This document shows positions 16,717 through 25,057 of a stretch of DNA of 64,000 bases, piece by piece; position 1 is the stretch's first letter, and each line of letters starts with the position of its first letter. This DNA comes from Terrimesophilobacter sp044464485 (GTDB lineage Bacteria; Actinomycetota; Actinomycetes; Actinomycetales; Microbacteriaceae). The stretch covers positions 1 to 64,000 of the forward strand of contig JBIQLG010000007.1 in assembly GCA_044464485.1 (NCBI GenBank), given 5' to 3'. Under the pieces are notes generated by a model, which was not told the DNA's origin, made no database searches, and saw only the letters and a list, made by a program, of their open reading frames with translations. Made by a program: the position numbers and the translations under genes.

Positions 16717-17169
16717 ATGTCAAAACTGATTCTTACGCACGAAGTCACGGGACTTGGTGCTCCGGGAGACGTCGTCGAGGTCAAGAACGGGTTTGCCCGC
16801 AACTACCTCATTCCTCAGGGATGGGCCGTCATGTGGACGCGCGGGGGCGAGAAGCAGATCGATCAGATCAAGGCTGCGCGCGCCGCGCGCGAGCACGCGA
16901 CCATCGAAGAGGCGCAGGACCTCAAGGCGAAGCTGGAAGCCACCGTCGTCACCCTTTCGGTGAAGGCGGGCGGCGGAGGCAGACTGTTCGGTTCCGTCAA
17001 GACATCTGATGTTTCGGATGCCGTAGCGGCGGCAGGGCTCGGCACGCTCGACAAGCGAAAGATCGAGATCACCGCACCCATAAAGGCTGTCGGCGAGCAC
17101 GAAGCGACCGTGCGGTTGCGCGATGACCTCGTCGCGACGATCACCATCAAGGTGGTTCCCGCCAAATAG
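16717..17169 (+). CDS. rplI: 50S ribosomal protein L9
   Basis: A 150-residue two-domain L9. The N-terminal 23S-binding part (MSKLILTHEVTGLGAPGDVVEVKNGFARNYL) is joined by the long helix to a C-terminal domain (about 75-150). TAGGAG precedes the ATG. It is the last gene of the operon; a hairpin terminator follows 9 bp after the stop. Confidence 0.96.
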   Translation: MSKLILTHEVTGLGAPGDVVEVKNGFARNYLIPQGWAVMWTRGGEKQIDQIKAARAAREHATIEEAQDLKAKLEATVVTLSVKAGGGGRLFGSVKTSDVSDAVAAAGLGTLDKRKIEITAPIKAVGEHEATVRLRDDLVATITIKVVPAK

Positions 17170-17178
17170 AAAAACGAC

Positions 17179-17217
17179 AAAGCGGCGTCGGCAATTCAGG
17201 TTTGCCGGCGCCGCTTT
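17179..17217 (+). terminator. Terminator of the rpsF-ssb-rpsR-rplI operon
   Basis: Arms 17179-17194 (AAAGCGGCGTCGGCAA) and 17202-17217 pair over 16 bp with one G-T wobble around a 7-nt loop. The A-flank/T-flank symmetry would serve both strands, though the T-run is short. Confidence 0.75.
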
Positions 17218-17219
17218 AT

Positions 17220-17694
17220 CGTGTCGTATACCCCCGAAAGGGGGATGGTAGAACGCGCGGCTTTGTACACAGCCACCGAAGGCGGCACCAACTCTCAACC
17301 ACAACTATAAACATGTTTCTGCACATCACAGCGTTGTCAGAAAAATGCTGGTCAAAGCGGGTATTGACTCGAAAACCGATCTTGTTTCCACAGAGCTCTC
17401 CACAAGTTGCCAACACAGCCAACGGCGTTTCGCGCAAATGATCCACAAGGTTGTCCACAGGCACGTGTTGAAGGGATCGACAGTTGTTCCTAGTGTTGAG
17501 GCGCACCGACACGCACACGGTATCGAACTCCAAAAGTTCTCGTGAATGTCGTCGGTGTGTACTACCCCTGTATGCAAAGGCTCGTCGAATTCGCGCCGTT
17601 GCATCGGAATTCGGCGCGCCCCGCGCAGGGAAGCAGTTTGACGTGTCCGCGCACGCGCACCAGGCGTGCACCTGATAGCAGAAAGAGGTCGTGA
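17220..17694. other. Gene-free region before dnaB with DnaA-box cluster and hairpin
   Basis: No convincing coding sequence is present on either strand. It holds a CCCCC-GAAA-GGGGG hairpin (17231-17244). Four DnaA-box-like 9-mers follow: GTTTCCACA 17384-17392, CTCTCCACA 17396-17404, TGATCCACA 17439-17447 and the exact TTGTCCACA 17451-17459. A candidate promoter for dnaB, TTGAAG 17468-17473 with TAGTGT 17491-17496 (17-bp spacer), lies just after the boxes. The spacing suggests DnaA-linked control of dnaB. Confidence 0.6.
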
Positions 17695-19071
17695 ATGTCG
17701 ATAGCTCATCTCGGCCTCGCAGGCGATCAGCGCACGACGTCAGAAGTGCGACAGGGCGACCGCACGCCACCCCACGATCTGCTCGCGGAACAGAGCGCGA
17801 TCGGGGGCATGCTGTTGAGCAAAGATGCCGTGGCCGATGTGCTGGAAACTGTTCGCGCCGTTGATTTTTACATCCCCAAACACGAGATCATTTTCGACGC
17901 GATCCTCACCCTCTACTCGCACGGCGAACCCACGGATGTCATCACCGTTACCGATGAACTGACCAAGTCCGGCGACCTCGGCCGCGCGGGCGGGGCCGAG
18001 TACCTTCACACGCTTACCGGGCTGGTTCCCACCGCCGCGAACGCGGGATACTACGCGAGCATCGTCGCCGAAAAGGCGGTGCTGCGCCGGCTCGTGGAAG
18101 CGGGTACCCGCATCGTTCAGATGGGCTACGCGAGCGAAGGCGAAGTGGTCGATCTCGTCAACAACGCGCAGGCCGAAATTTACGGAGTGACGGGCGGGGT
18201 CGACTCCGAAGACTTCGTTCCTCTCGCGACGGCGGTCGAGTCCGCAATTGATGAAATCGACGCGGCAAAGGGCCGCGACGGACTGATGACGGGCATACCC
18301 ACGGGGTTCAACGAGCTCGATGAGCTCACGAACGGGTTGCACCCCGGGCAACTCATTATCGTCGCGGCACGGCCAGCGCTCGGTAAGTCGACTCTCGCGC
18401 TGGATTTCGCGCGCGCGGCATCCATCACCCACGATCTGCCGTCGATTGTCTTCTCGCTGGAGATGGGCCGCAGTGAGATCGCCATGCGACTGCTCTCCGC
18501 CGAAGCGTCGGTGCCGCTGCAGAACATGCGCAAGGGAACCGTGGACAGCCGGGACTGGAAGACGATAGCTCAGACGCGCGGACGGATCAACGATGCTCCG
18601 CTCTACATCGATGACAGCCCGAACATGACTCTCGTGGAGATCCGCGCGAAGTGCCGCAGGCTCAAGCAGCGGGTGGGGCTGAAGCTCGTCGTCATCGACT
18701 ACCTGCAGCTCATGACGAGCGGCAAGCGCGTCGAGTCACGCCAGCAGGAAGTGAGCGAGTTCTCTCGCGCGCTCAAGCTTCTCGCCAAGGAGCTTCAGGT
18801 GCCGGTCATCGCCCTCTCCCAGTTGAACCGCGGCCCCGAGCAGCGCTCCGACAAGATGCCGGCCCTCTCCGACCTCCGCGAATCCGGTTCGCTCGAGCAG
18901 GATGCGGATGTCGTGATCCTGCTGCATCGTGAAAGCGCGTACGAGAAGGACAACCCGAGAGCGGGCGAAGCGGACTTCATCGTCGCCAAGCACCGCAATG
19001 GCCCGACCCGCACGATCACCGTCGCCTTCCAGGGTCATTTCTCGCGTTTCCGGGACATGGCACCGAGTTAG
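17695..19071 (+). CDS. dnaB: Replicative DNA helicase DnaB
   Basis: Hexameric 5'-3' helicase that unwinds the fork. The 458-residue protein has the N-terminal domain (PPHDLLAEQSAIGGMLL to about residue 150) and a RecA-like ATPase. That ATPase carries Walker A ARPALGKST (about 224-232), the segment FSLEMGRSEIAMRLLS, the Walker B-region VVIDYLQLM, and SDLRESGSLEQDADVV near the C-terminus. The length is that of an intein-free DnaB. ATG 17695 follows AGAGG. It is transcribed apart from the rplI operon. Confidence 0.96.
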   Translation: MSIAHLGLAGDQRTTSEVRQGDRTPPHDLLAEQSAIGGMLLSKDAVADVLETVRAVDFYIPKHEIIFDAILTLYSHGEPTDVITVTDELTKSGDLGRAGGAEYLHTLTGLVPTAANAGYYASIVAEKAVLRRLVEAGTRIVQMGYASEGEVVDLVNNAQAEIYGVTGGVDSEDFVPLATAVESAIDEIDAAKGRDGLMTGIPTGFNELDELTNGLHPGQLIIVAARPALGKSTLALDFARAASITHDLPSIVFSLEMGRSEIAMRLLSAEASVPLQNMRKGTVDSRDWKTIAQTRGRINDAPLYIDDSPNMTLVEIRAKCRRLKQRVGLKLVVIDYLQLMTSGKRVESRQQEVSEFSRALKLLAKELQVPVIALSQLNRGPEQRSDKMPALSDLRESGSLEQDADVVILLHRESAYEKDNPRAGEADFIVAKHRNGPTRTITVAFQGHFSRFRDMAPS

Positions 19072-19158
19072 CCTCGACAGGGTCATCCATCTTCCCGTAG
19101 ACACGGTTTTGACCACCGGTCTAGACTAGTAGTCCACATCGACGGGAAGGTAGTAACC

Positions 19159-20343
19159 GTGAAGGTTCTCATCGTGGGCGCAGGAATCGCTGGTCCGACT
19201 CTCGCGTATTGGCTCGTGAAGTCGGGGCACGAAGTCACGATCATGGAGCATGCTCCCGAATTGCGCAGCGGAGGTTACCTCGTTGATTTTTGGGGGGCCG
19301 GATTCGACGTGGCGGAAAAAATGGGCATCATCCCCGAGCTGCGTGAACGCGGATACGTCATGACCGAGGCGAGGGCGGTCAATCGCGAGGGACGAAGAGT
19401 CGCCTCGTTCAAGCCCGAAGTGGTCATGGAGTCAGTCGAACGGTACCTGAGCCTTGCCCGATCCGATCTCTCCGCCGTCATCTACGATGCAATCGACGGC
19501 GCGGCTGAGTTGATCCTCGCCGACACCGTCGACGCACTCCGTGACGATGGAGACAGGGTTCGCGCCACGTTTCACAGCGGAACCGTCCGCGATTTCGATC
19601 TCATCGTCGGCGCGGATGGTCTCCACTCGCGGGTCCGAAGTCTCGCGTTCGGCCCGACGGAGCGCTACGAGAAATACCTGGGGATGGTGGTATCGGCGTT
19701 CGAATCTGCGGCGTATCCCGAGCGGGACGAGCTTGTCGCGATGATGTACGCGGACGTCGGCTTCCAGGCGATCCGGCTTTCCCTCCGCGACGACAAGACT
19801 CTGTTCCTCTTCAGTCTTCGCCATGAAGGTGACGTACCCACGGATCGGGATGCCCAGGAGAGACTCCTTCATGAGGCACTCCACGACAAAGGCTGGGAAG
19901 TGCCGGCGATGCTCGACGTCATGCATGGCGCGAAGGATCTCTACTTCGACTCGGTGAGCCAAATCCGCATGCCGGCCTGGTCGACCGGGCGCATAGCGCT
20001 CGTGGGTGATGCGGCGGCCTGCCCATCGTTTCTCGCCGGCCAGGGCTCGGCATTGGCCATGGTCGGCGCGTACACCCTGGCGGCGGAATTAGCACGGACC
20101 GACGACTATAGATCCGCGTTTGCACGTTACCAGGACCGCCTCATGCCGTTGATACACTCCAAGCAGGAAGCGGCAGAAGGCCTGGGTCTGGCATTCGCGC
20201 CCAAGAATCGGTTCCAACTGTGGGTAAGGAACGTGGTGATGAGGATGATGGGGTTGCCGAAGGTGGCAGACATCGCAGTGGGAAGAAGCTTCCACGACAA
20301 GGTCGAACTCCCCGATTTTCCCACAGACTCGCTGGCCGCATAA
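19159..20343 (+). CDS. FAD-dependent monooxygenase (PHBH/TetX-like fold)
   Basis: A 394-residue flavoprotein. GAGIAGPTLAYWLVKSGHEVTIME near the N-terminus is the FAD Rossmann motif, DLIVGADGLHSRVRS is the DG motif, and VGDAAACPSFLAGQGSALAM is the GD motif that closes the FAD site. The family hydroxylates aromatic or drug-like substrates; the substrate is unknown here. A TetR regulator follows 3 bp downstream, so the pair probably forms an inducible detoxification unit. Overlapping short palindromes GTCTAGAC (19119-19126) and GACTAGTAGTC (19124-19134) upstream may be the operator. Confidence 0.82.
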   Translation: MKVLIVGAGIAGPTLAYWLVKSGHEVTIMEHAPELRSGGYLVDFWGAGFDVAEKMGIIPELRERGYVMTEARAVNREGRRVASFKPEVVMESVERYLSLARSDLSAVIYDAIDGAAELILADTVDALRDDGDRVRATFHSGTVRDFDLIVGADGLHSRVRSLAFGPTERYEKYLGMVVSAFESAAYPERDELVAMMYADVGFQAIRLSLRDDKTLFLFSLRHEGDVPTDRDAQERLLHEALHDKGWEVPAMLDVMHGAKDLYFDSVSQIRMPAWSTGRIALVGDAAACPSFLAGQGSALAMVGAYTLAAELARTDDYRSAFARYQDRLMPLIHSKQEAAEGLGLAFAPKNRFQLWVRNVVMRMMGLPKVADIAVGRSFHDKVELPDFPTDSLAA

Positions 20344-20346
20344 TCG

Positions 20347-20994
20347 ATGGCTCGACCGCGCTTTGCGAAACTTCCCGCCGAACAGCAGGAAGCCATCATG
20401 CGGGCGGCCCTTGACGAATTCGCGGAGCACGGATTCCACGGTGCTTCGCTCAATCGTGTGATCGAAACCGCGGGCATCTCCAAGGGCTCGATGTATTACT
20501 ACTTCGAGAGCAAGGAAGGCCTTTACGCGCACGTCGCGCGCGCAGGGATTTCAGAGCTGCTTGGCGCGGTTGGCTCGCTTCCAGCCCTCGACAGCGGGGA
20601 TGCGGATGAGTTTTGGCGGGTGCTTGAAGACTATTACCTCCGCCTCATGATGGCGCTCTCGAGCAGTCCTCAGTTGGCAGCTCTTCTGCGCGGATGGATG
20701 GAGGCATCGCGCGGCCCGGCGTTCCACAGTGAGCTCGGCGCTATCGAGCAGGAGGCAATTCCCTGGATCGAGCAGGTCGTCGTGACCGGCCAGCGCGTGG
20801 GTGCGGTGCGAGACGACCTGCCATCCTCGCTCCTCCTGAGCGTGGCGCTCGGAATGGGGGAAGCCATGGACCTGTGGCTGATGACCCAGCCGAACGACTC
20901 GGCGAGCCTGCCCGGGTGGATCCACGGGCTCGTCGAGATGATGCGCGGGGCGTTCGCGCCACAGGGTCCGGGTGGCGGCGCGGAGGAGTCTTAG
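20347..20994 (+). CDS. TetR/AcrR family transcriptional regulator
   Basis: A 215-residue repressor-type protein. The N-terminal HTH (about 15-60) reads AALDEFAEHGFHGASLNRVIETAGISKGSMYYYFESKEGLY, the TetR signature; the C-terminal ligand domain is variable. It is co-transcribed with the FAD monooxygenase (3-bp gap), so it probably senses that enzyme's substrate and represses the operon. Confidence 0.85.
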   Translation: MARPRFAKLPAEQQEAIMRAALDEFAEHGFHGASLNRVIETAGISKGSMYYYFESKEGLYAHVARAGISELLGAVGSLPALDSGDADEFWRVLEDYYLRLMMALSSSPQLAALLRGWMEASRGPAFHSELGAIEQEAIPWIEQVVVTGQRVGAVRDDLPSSLLLSVALGMGEAMDLWLMTQPNDSASLPGWIHGLVEMMRGAFAPQGPGGGAEES

Positions 20995-21094
20995 CCTGTG
21001 ACTGTTCTGGCAGTGGGCCCATCTCCCGCAGAGCCGGCGTAACCTTGATGCCAATGACCCGGACCCCGTCAGACTTTACGATTGCGGGGTCATC

Positions 21095-22187
21095 ATGGCT
21101 GATCAGCCGACAGTGTCAGTGGAATTCACGCGAACGCGCGCTCGCAGCGCGCCGAACCACTATGTGGAGCTCGCGGAAAGTATCCGGACTGCGGGTCTCC
21201 TCCGACGCCGGTACGGGTACTACTGGACAATGCTGGCAGCGGTCCCGATCGTCTATGCCGCGTGCTTCGTGGCGTTCATTCTCATCGGCGACTCGTGGTG
21301 GCAGATGTTCACGGCCGTCGTGTTCGCCGTTGTTTTCACGCAAACAGCCTTCCTCGGCCACGACGCAGCCCACCGGCAGATCTTCAAATCGGGGAAATGG
21401 AACGACTGGGTCAGCGTCGTCGTCGGCGACTTGTTCATCGGGATGAGTTACGGGTGGTGGCAAAACAAGCACACGCGCCGTCACGCGAGTCCCAACCAGG
21501 TGGGGGCTGACCCGGATATCGACCTTCCCGTGATAGCTTTCACCCCCGAGCAGGCAGCGACTCACCGCAACGCGCTGTCACGGTGGCTCATGGCGCACCA
21601 GGGCTGGTTCTTCTTCCCCATCCTCCTGCTCGAAGGCCTCTCGCTGCATTTCTCCGGGTTCAAGCGCGTGTTGAGTCGCGAAAAAGTCGATCGGCGCTGG
21701 GCGGAACTCGCGCTTCTCGTCATCCGTTTCGCGTTGTATCTGTCGGTCGTGTTCATTGTCCTTTCCCCCGACAAAGCCGTAGTATTCCTCGCGATCCAGC
21801 TCGGCCTGTTTGGGTTTTACATGGGCATGTCCTTCGCGCCCAATCACAAGGGGATGCCGCTGCTTCCCGCGGGAGAAAAAAATGGACTTCCTGAAGCACC
21901 AGGCGATGATGAGCCGCAACATCCGCGGCAGCAGGATCATCGATGTCGCCATGGGCGGCCTCAACTTCCAGATCGAACACCACCTGTTCCCGTCGATGGC
22001 GAGGCCGCACTTGAGAAAGGCGGCGAAAATCATTTCGGAATTCTGCCGAGCGCACGATGTGCCCTACACCGAGACCGGGCTTTGGCACTCCTACGGGATA
22101 GTGCTGCGGTACATCAATCGGGTCGGGCTCGGTGCGAAAGACCCGTTCGAGTGCCCTCTGCTTGCCCAGCGAGCTACGATCGGCTGA
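21095..22187 (+). pseudogene. Fatty acid desaturase, interrupted by a frameshift at an A7 tract
   Basis: A membrane di-iron acyl-lipid/acyl-CoA desaturase split over two frames. Frame one (from ATG 21095) has HDAAH (89-93), NKHTRRH (124-130) and hydrophobic pairs at about 46-66 and 72-88, and reads to FAPNHKGMPLLPAGEK. At A7 (21876-21882) the family sequence continues in another frame as MDFLKHQAMMSRNIRGS, then QIEHHLFPSM (third His box), ending at 22187. Removing one A restores a continuous protein of about 363 residues. It may be a real mutation, a sequencing error in a homopolymer, or slippage-dependent expression. Both parts are otherwise undecayed. Confidence 0.85.
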
Positions 22188-22265
22188 CCGTGAGCGCGTA
22201 AGCTGGAACCATCAGTAGCGCTGGCCGACGGGTCGATGCGTTTCGTTTTGGTGGCAGGAGGTCGC

Positions 22266-22898
22266 GTGTCAGAGGTGTCAGCGCGCGCCGCCTACTGGCC
22301 AGTGCAACTCGCGCGCGCTGTGCCGGCGATCGTGATCGGGCTCGTTATTACTTTTTCAGCAGACCATTCGGCGTCATTCGGTCTCATCGTCTTCGGCATC
22401 TTTGCCCTCACGAGCGGCATCATTGTCGGATGGGGCGCGCTGCTCCATGAGCGGCGCACGCGTCGACTGGTGGCACTCGCGCAGGCTGTGGTCGCCGCGC
22501 TCAGCGGAATCGCGGCACTCGCCTTCCTTGACGCCGGTGCCGGGATGCTTTTCCTCGTCGTCATCACTTTCGCCGCTATCACCGGGATTCTTGAGCTCTA
22601 CCTTGGGTTGCTCGCGCGGGGGAAAGATCCGATTGCCCGCGATTGGATCACCGCAGGCGTGCTCACGGCGCTCCTGGCGCTTGCAGTGCTTCTCGTGCCT
22701 GCCGACTACGCCGCGCCGTGGAGCGTCGCCGATCGGGGAGGGAGCGCAAGCGGCATCCTCACCTCGCAGATCATTGTGGTGGGCATCATTGGCGCCTATG
22801 CGATTCTGATCGGCGTTTACCTTGTCATTGGCGGCCTTTCCGCGCGGTGGGCCGCTCGCGACGACACGCTCACCATCACCCCAGCGACAGGACAGTGA
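22266..22898 (+). CDS. HdeD/DUF308-like membrane protein
   Basis: A 210-residue integral membrane protein with about six hydrophobic helices in three repeated pairs (AIVIGLVITFSADHSASFGLIVF and GMLFLVVITFAAITGILELYLG are examples), the layout of DUF308/HdeD proteins. The function is unknown. GTG 22266 is favoured because AGGAGG lies just upstream; an ATG at 22236 would add 10 residues. The next small membrane gene starts 2 bp after its stop. Confidence 0.65.
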   Translation: MSEVSARAAYWPVQLARAVPAIVIGLVITFSADHSASFGLIVFGIFALTSGIIVGWGALLHERRTRRLVALAQAVVAALSGIAALAFLDAGAGMLFLVVITFAAITGILELYLGLLARGKDPIARDWITAGVLTALLALAVLLVPADYAAPWSVADRGGSASGILTSQIIVVGIIGAYAILIGVYLVIGGLSARWAARDDTLTITPATGQ

Positions 22899-22900
22899 CA

Positions 22901-23152
22901 ATGGAAACACCCAGTCTTCGCGACCGCCTCCGACCGCTCGAGTTGTTATCGCTCTCCGCGGTGATCGGGCTTTTCACCGGCCTGGTTGTTTTGCTCACGA
23001 GCCGCGAGTTGTGGCTCGCGGGGATCGGCTTCGGCGTCGCATTCATTTTGGCCGTCATGACGATTGCACTTCTCGCGTTGTCCGCTAAGCCCAACGCTGC
23101 GGAGCAGGGTGATCTGGAACAACAGAACCGCACCGGTCGCGACCAGCGCTAA
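22901..23152 (+). CDS. Small two-helix membrane protein of unknown function
   Basis: An 83-residue protein with two hydrophobic segments (LELLSLSAVIGLFTGLVVLLTS and LWLAGIGFGVAFILAVMTIALLAL) and a polar C-terminus rich in Glu, Gln and Asn. It starts 2 bp after the preceding membrane gene, so the two are probably one operon. No family could be named with confidence. Confidence 0.65.
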   Translation: METPSLRDRLRPLELLSLSAVIGLFTGLVVLLTSRELWLAGIGFGVAFILAVMTIALLALSAKPNAAEQGDLEQQNRTGRDQR

Positions 23153-23228
23153 TGCGTGCCCGGGGATCGACGATCCCGTAGGCCAGGAATCGAATCCCTC
23201 GTAGGCCAAAGGCAGAAGAACCGAATCG

Positions 23229-24617
23229 CTATCGCAAGGTTGCGAATTTCACGAGTTCGGGTGCCACGCCGATGTACGTCGGAGGGGTCAAGGCAAGAAG
23301 ACGACTCTTCGCTTCCGCACCGATATCGAGCGTCGAAATGAACTCGGCGAACTGTTCCCGACCGACGCGGCGACCGCGGGTGAGTTCTTTGAGCAGCGCG
23401 TAAGGATCGGTGATCGAGCTTCTGCCCGCCGTCACCTCGGCGCGGATCACGGTTTGAATCGCCTCCGCCAGGACCTCCCAGTTCGCGTCCAAATCTTCAG
23501 TCAACCTCTTCTCGTTGACGGCGATCTCCCCCAGTCCGCGAAGAATGTTCTCCAGCGCGAGCAGCGAGTGCCCGAGGCCCACGCCGATGTTGCGCTGCGC
23601 GCTGGAGTCGGTGAGGTCGCGTTGCAATCGGGAGGTGACGAGTGTTGCGGCCAGCGAGTCGAGGATGGCGCAGGAGAGTTCAAGATTCGCTTCCGCGTTC
23701 TCGAATCGAATCGGATTGACCTTGTGCGGCATCGTCGAGGACCCGGTGGCGCCGGCGACGGGCGTCTGAGTGAAGTATCCCATCGAAATGTAGGTCCACA
23801 CGTCCGTGCACAAGTTGTGCAGGATGCGGTTCGCATGGCTGATTCGAGAGTACAGCTCGGCTTGCCAGTCATGTGACTCGATTTGAGTCGTGAGCGGGTT
23901 CCAGGTGAGACCGAGCGACTCGACGAAATCACGGGACATCGCCGGCCAGTCGATGTCGGGGTCCGCGGCGTGATGCGCGGCGAAAGTGCCCGTGGCGCCA
24001 CTGAACTTTCCGAGAAAGTCTGAGTGCTCAATCTGATGAACGACCCGAGAGAGCCGTCTTACGAAGACCGCCAGCTCTTTGCCGAGTGTGGTCGGCGTTG
24101 CCGGCTGCCCGTGCGTGTGCGCCAGCATCGGCAATGCGCGGTGTTCGACCGCCAGGTTGTCGAGCGCGCCCACGACCGCGTGAAGTTTCGGAAGCCAGAC
24201 GCGGCTGAGCGCAGAGTCGACGCACAGGGCATAGGAAATGTTGTTGATGTCTTCGCTTGTGGCGGCGAAGTGAACCAACTCGGAGACACCACTGATGCCG
24301 AGTTCGTCAAGCCGATGCCGCACGTAATATTCGACGGCCTTTACGTCATGTCGCGTCGTGGCTTCAAGTCCGGCGAGCTCCTCAACGGCTGCATCGTCGA
24401 AGTCGGCGACGATCTTGCGGAGTGCATTCTTGCGCTCATCGGGCAGCGGAACCGTTCCGAAAAATGATCGGTCAGTGAGGAAGATGAGCCACTCGACTTC
24501 CACTCGGATGCGCGCGCGATTCAGCGCCGCTTCCGAGAGGTGCTCGCCGAGTTCGGCCACATATTCGCGGTATCGGCCATCGAGCGGGCTGAGCGGTTGA
24601 TGCGGCAAGAGGCTCAT
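23229..24617 (-). CDS. purB: Adenylosuccinate lyase
   Basis: Cleaves SAICAR and adenylosuccinate to fumarate in purine synthesis. The 462-residue fumarase/aspartase-superfamily protein begins MSLLPHQPLSPLDGRYREYVAELGEHLSEAALNRAR and has the histidine motif MLAHTHGQPATPTTLG. Its signature loop GATGSSTMPHKVNPIRFENAE carries the catalytic serine. ATG 24617 was chosen because the family starts there; the in-frame upstream extension is unrelated. It is of the E. coli PurB-like class (about 455 aa). Confidence 0.95.
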   Translation of the reverse strand: MSLLPHQPLSPLDGRYREYVAELGEHLSEAALNRARIRVEVEWLIFLTDRSFFGTVPLPDERKNALRKIVADFDDAAVEELAGLEATTRHDVKAVEYYVRHRLDELGISGVSELVHFAATSEDINNISYALCVDSALSRVWLPKLHAVVGALDNLAVEHRALPMLAHTHGQPATPTTLGKELAVFVRRLSRVVHQIEHSDFLGKFSGATGTFAAHHAADPDIDWPAMSRDFVESLGLTWNPLTTQIESHDWQAELYSRISHANRILHNLCTDVWTYISMGYFTQTPVAGATGSSTMPHKVNPIRFENAEANLELSCAILDSLAATLVTSRLQRDLTDSSAQRNIGVGLGHSLLALENILRGLGEIAVNEKRLTEDLDANWEVLAEAIQTVIRAEVTAGRSSITDPYALLKELTRGRRVGREQFAEFISTLDIGAEAKSRLLALTPPTYIGVAPELVKFATLR

Positions 24618-24673
24618 GCCTCCATTGTCCCGTAATTTGCGCTCGCCGCGCGTCACTAGTCCTCCACAGGCGG

Positions 24674-24720
24674 GCGCCGACCCGCGGGGGTGCATCATCC
24701 GCAAGGGAACGGGTCGGCGC
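24674..24720. other. Long-armed GC inverted repeat between purB and the WXG100-like gene
   Basis: GCGCCGACCCG (24674-24684) and its exact complement CGGGTCGGCGC (24710-24720) form an 11-bp perfect stem around a 25-nt loop. It lies upstream of two divergent genes, so a terminator role is unlikely; it may be a protein-binding or leader structure. Confidence 0.4.
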
Positions 24721-24781
24721 GCGCGTGTCTCAGCGAGCATGGATTCATCGTGGCGGTAACGACGACAGAGGAGAGCCGGCA

Positions 24782-25057
24782 GTGGAACACAGTGACCCGT
24801 CAGCAGCAGAGTGCCTGAAAACGCTGTTGGAGAATCAGGCTCGACGGTTGCGGGCGCTGGCCGCTCGCATCGACGACATCGATACCCGAAGCCGCCGCGC
24901 GGTAAATCCACTCACGTGGGCGGGCTCCGCTCGGGGCGCGCATGACTCCATCGTGCACACGTTCCTGACGGAACTGGGCATGGCACGCCACTCGCTCGAG
25001 CTTGGCGCAGAGGAGAGCCTTCGCGCGGTCGCCAGCCTCAACAGCTATGTCCGATGA
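24782..25057 (+). CDS. WXG100-like small helical protein (possible ESX partner)
   Basis: 91 residues, predicted almost wholly alpha-helical, with a central W46-A47-G48 between two helical stretches (ECLKTLLENQARRLRALAAR and GAHDSIVHTFLTELGMARHS). Size and the W-x-G turn fit the WXG100/ESAT-6 fold. GTG 24782 has AGGAG upstream and is preferred to GTG 24725. Its 3' end overlaps the next gene by 11 nt, implying coupled synthesis. No ESX machinery gene (EccC/EssC) is in the window, so the export assignment is inference. Confidence 0.55.
   Translation: MEHSDPSAAECLKTLLENQARRLRALAARIDDIDTRSRRAVNPLTWAGSARGAHDSIVHTFLTELGMARHSLELGAEESLRAVASLNSYVR

Noticed and set aside
17216..17770. Minus-strand open frame of 184 codons in the dnaB upstream region
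   Set aside because: Cys/Arg-rich, no RBS or domain, and it runs into dnaB; the region is better read as regulatory.
17695..19071. Intein in dnaB
   Set aside because: The 458-residue length is that of uninterrupted DnaB and all motifs are contiguous.
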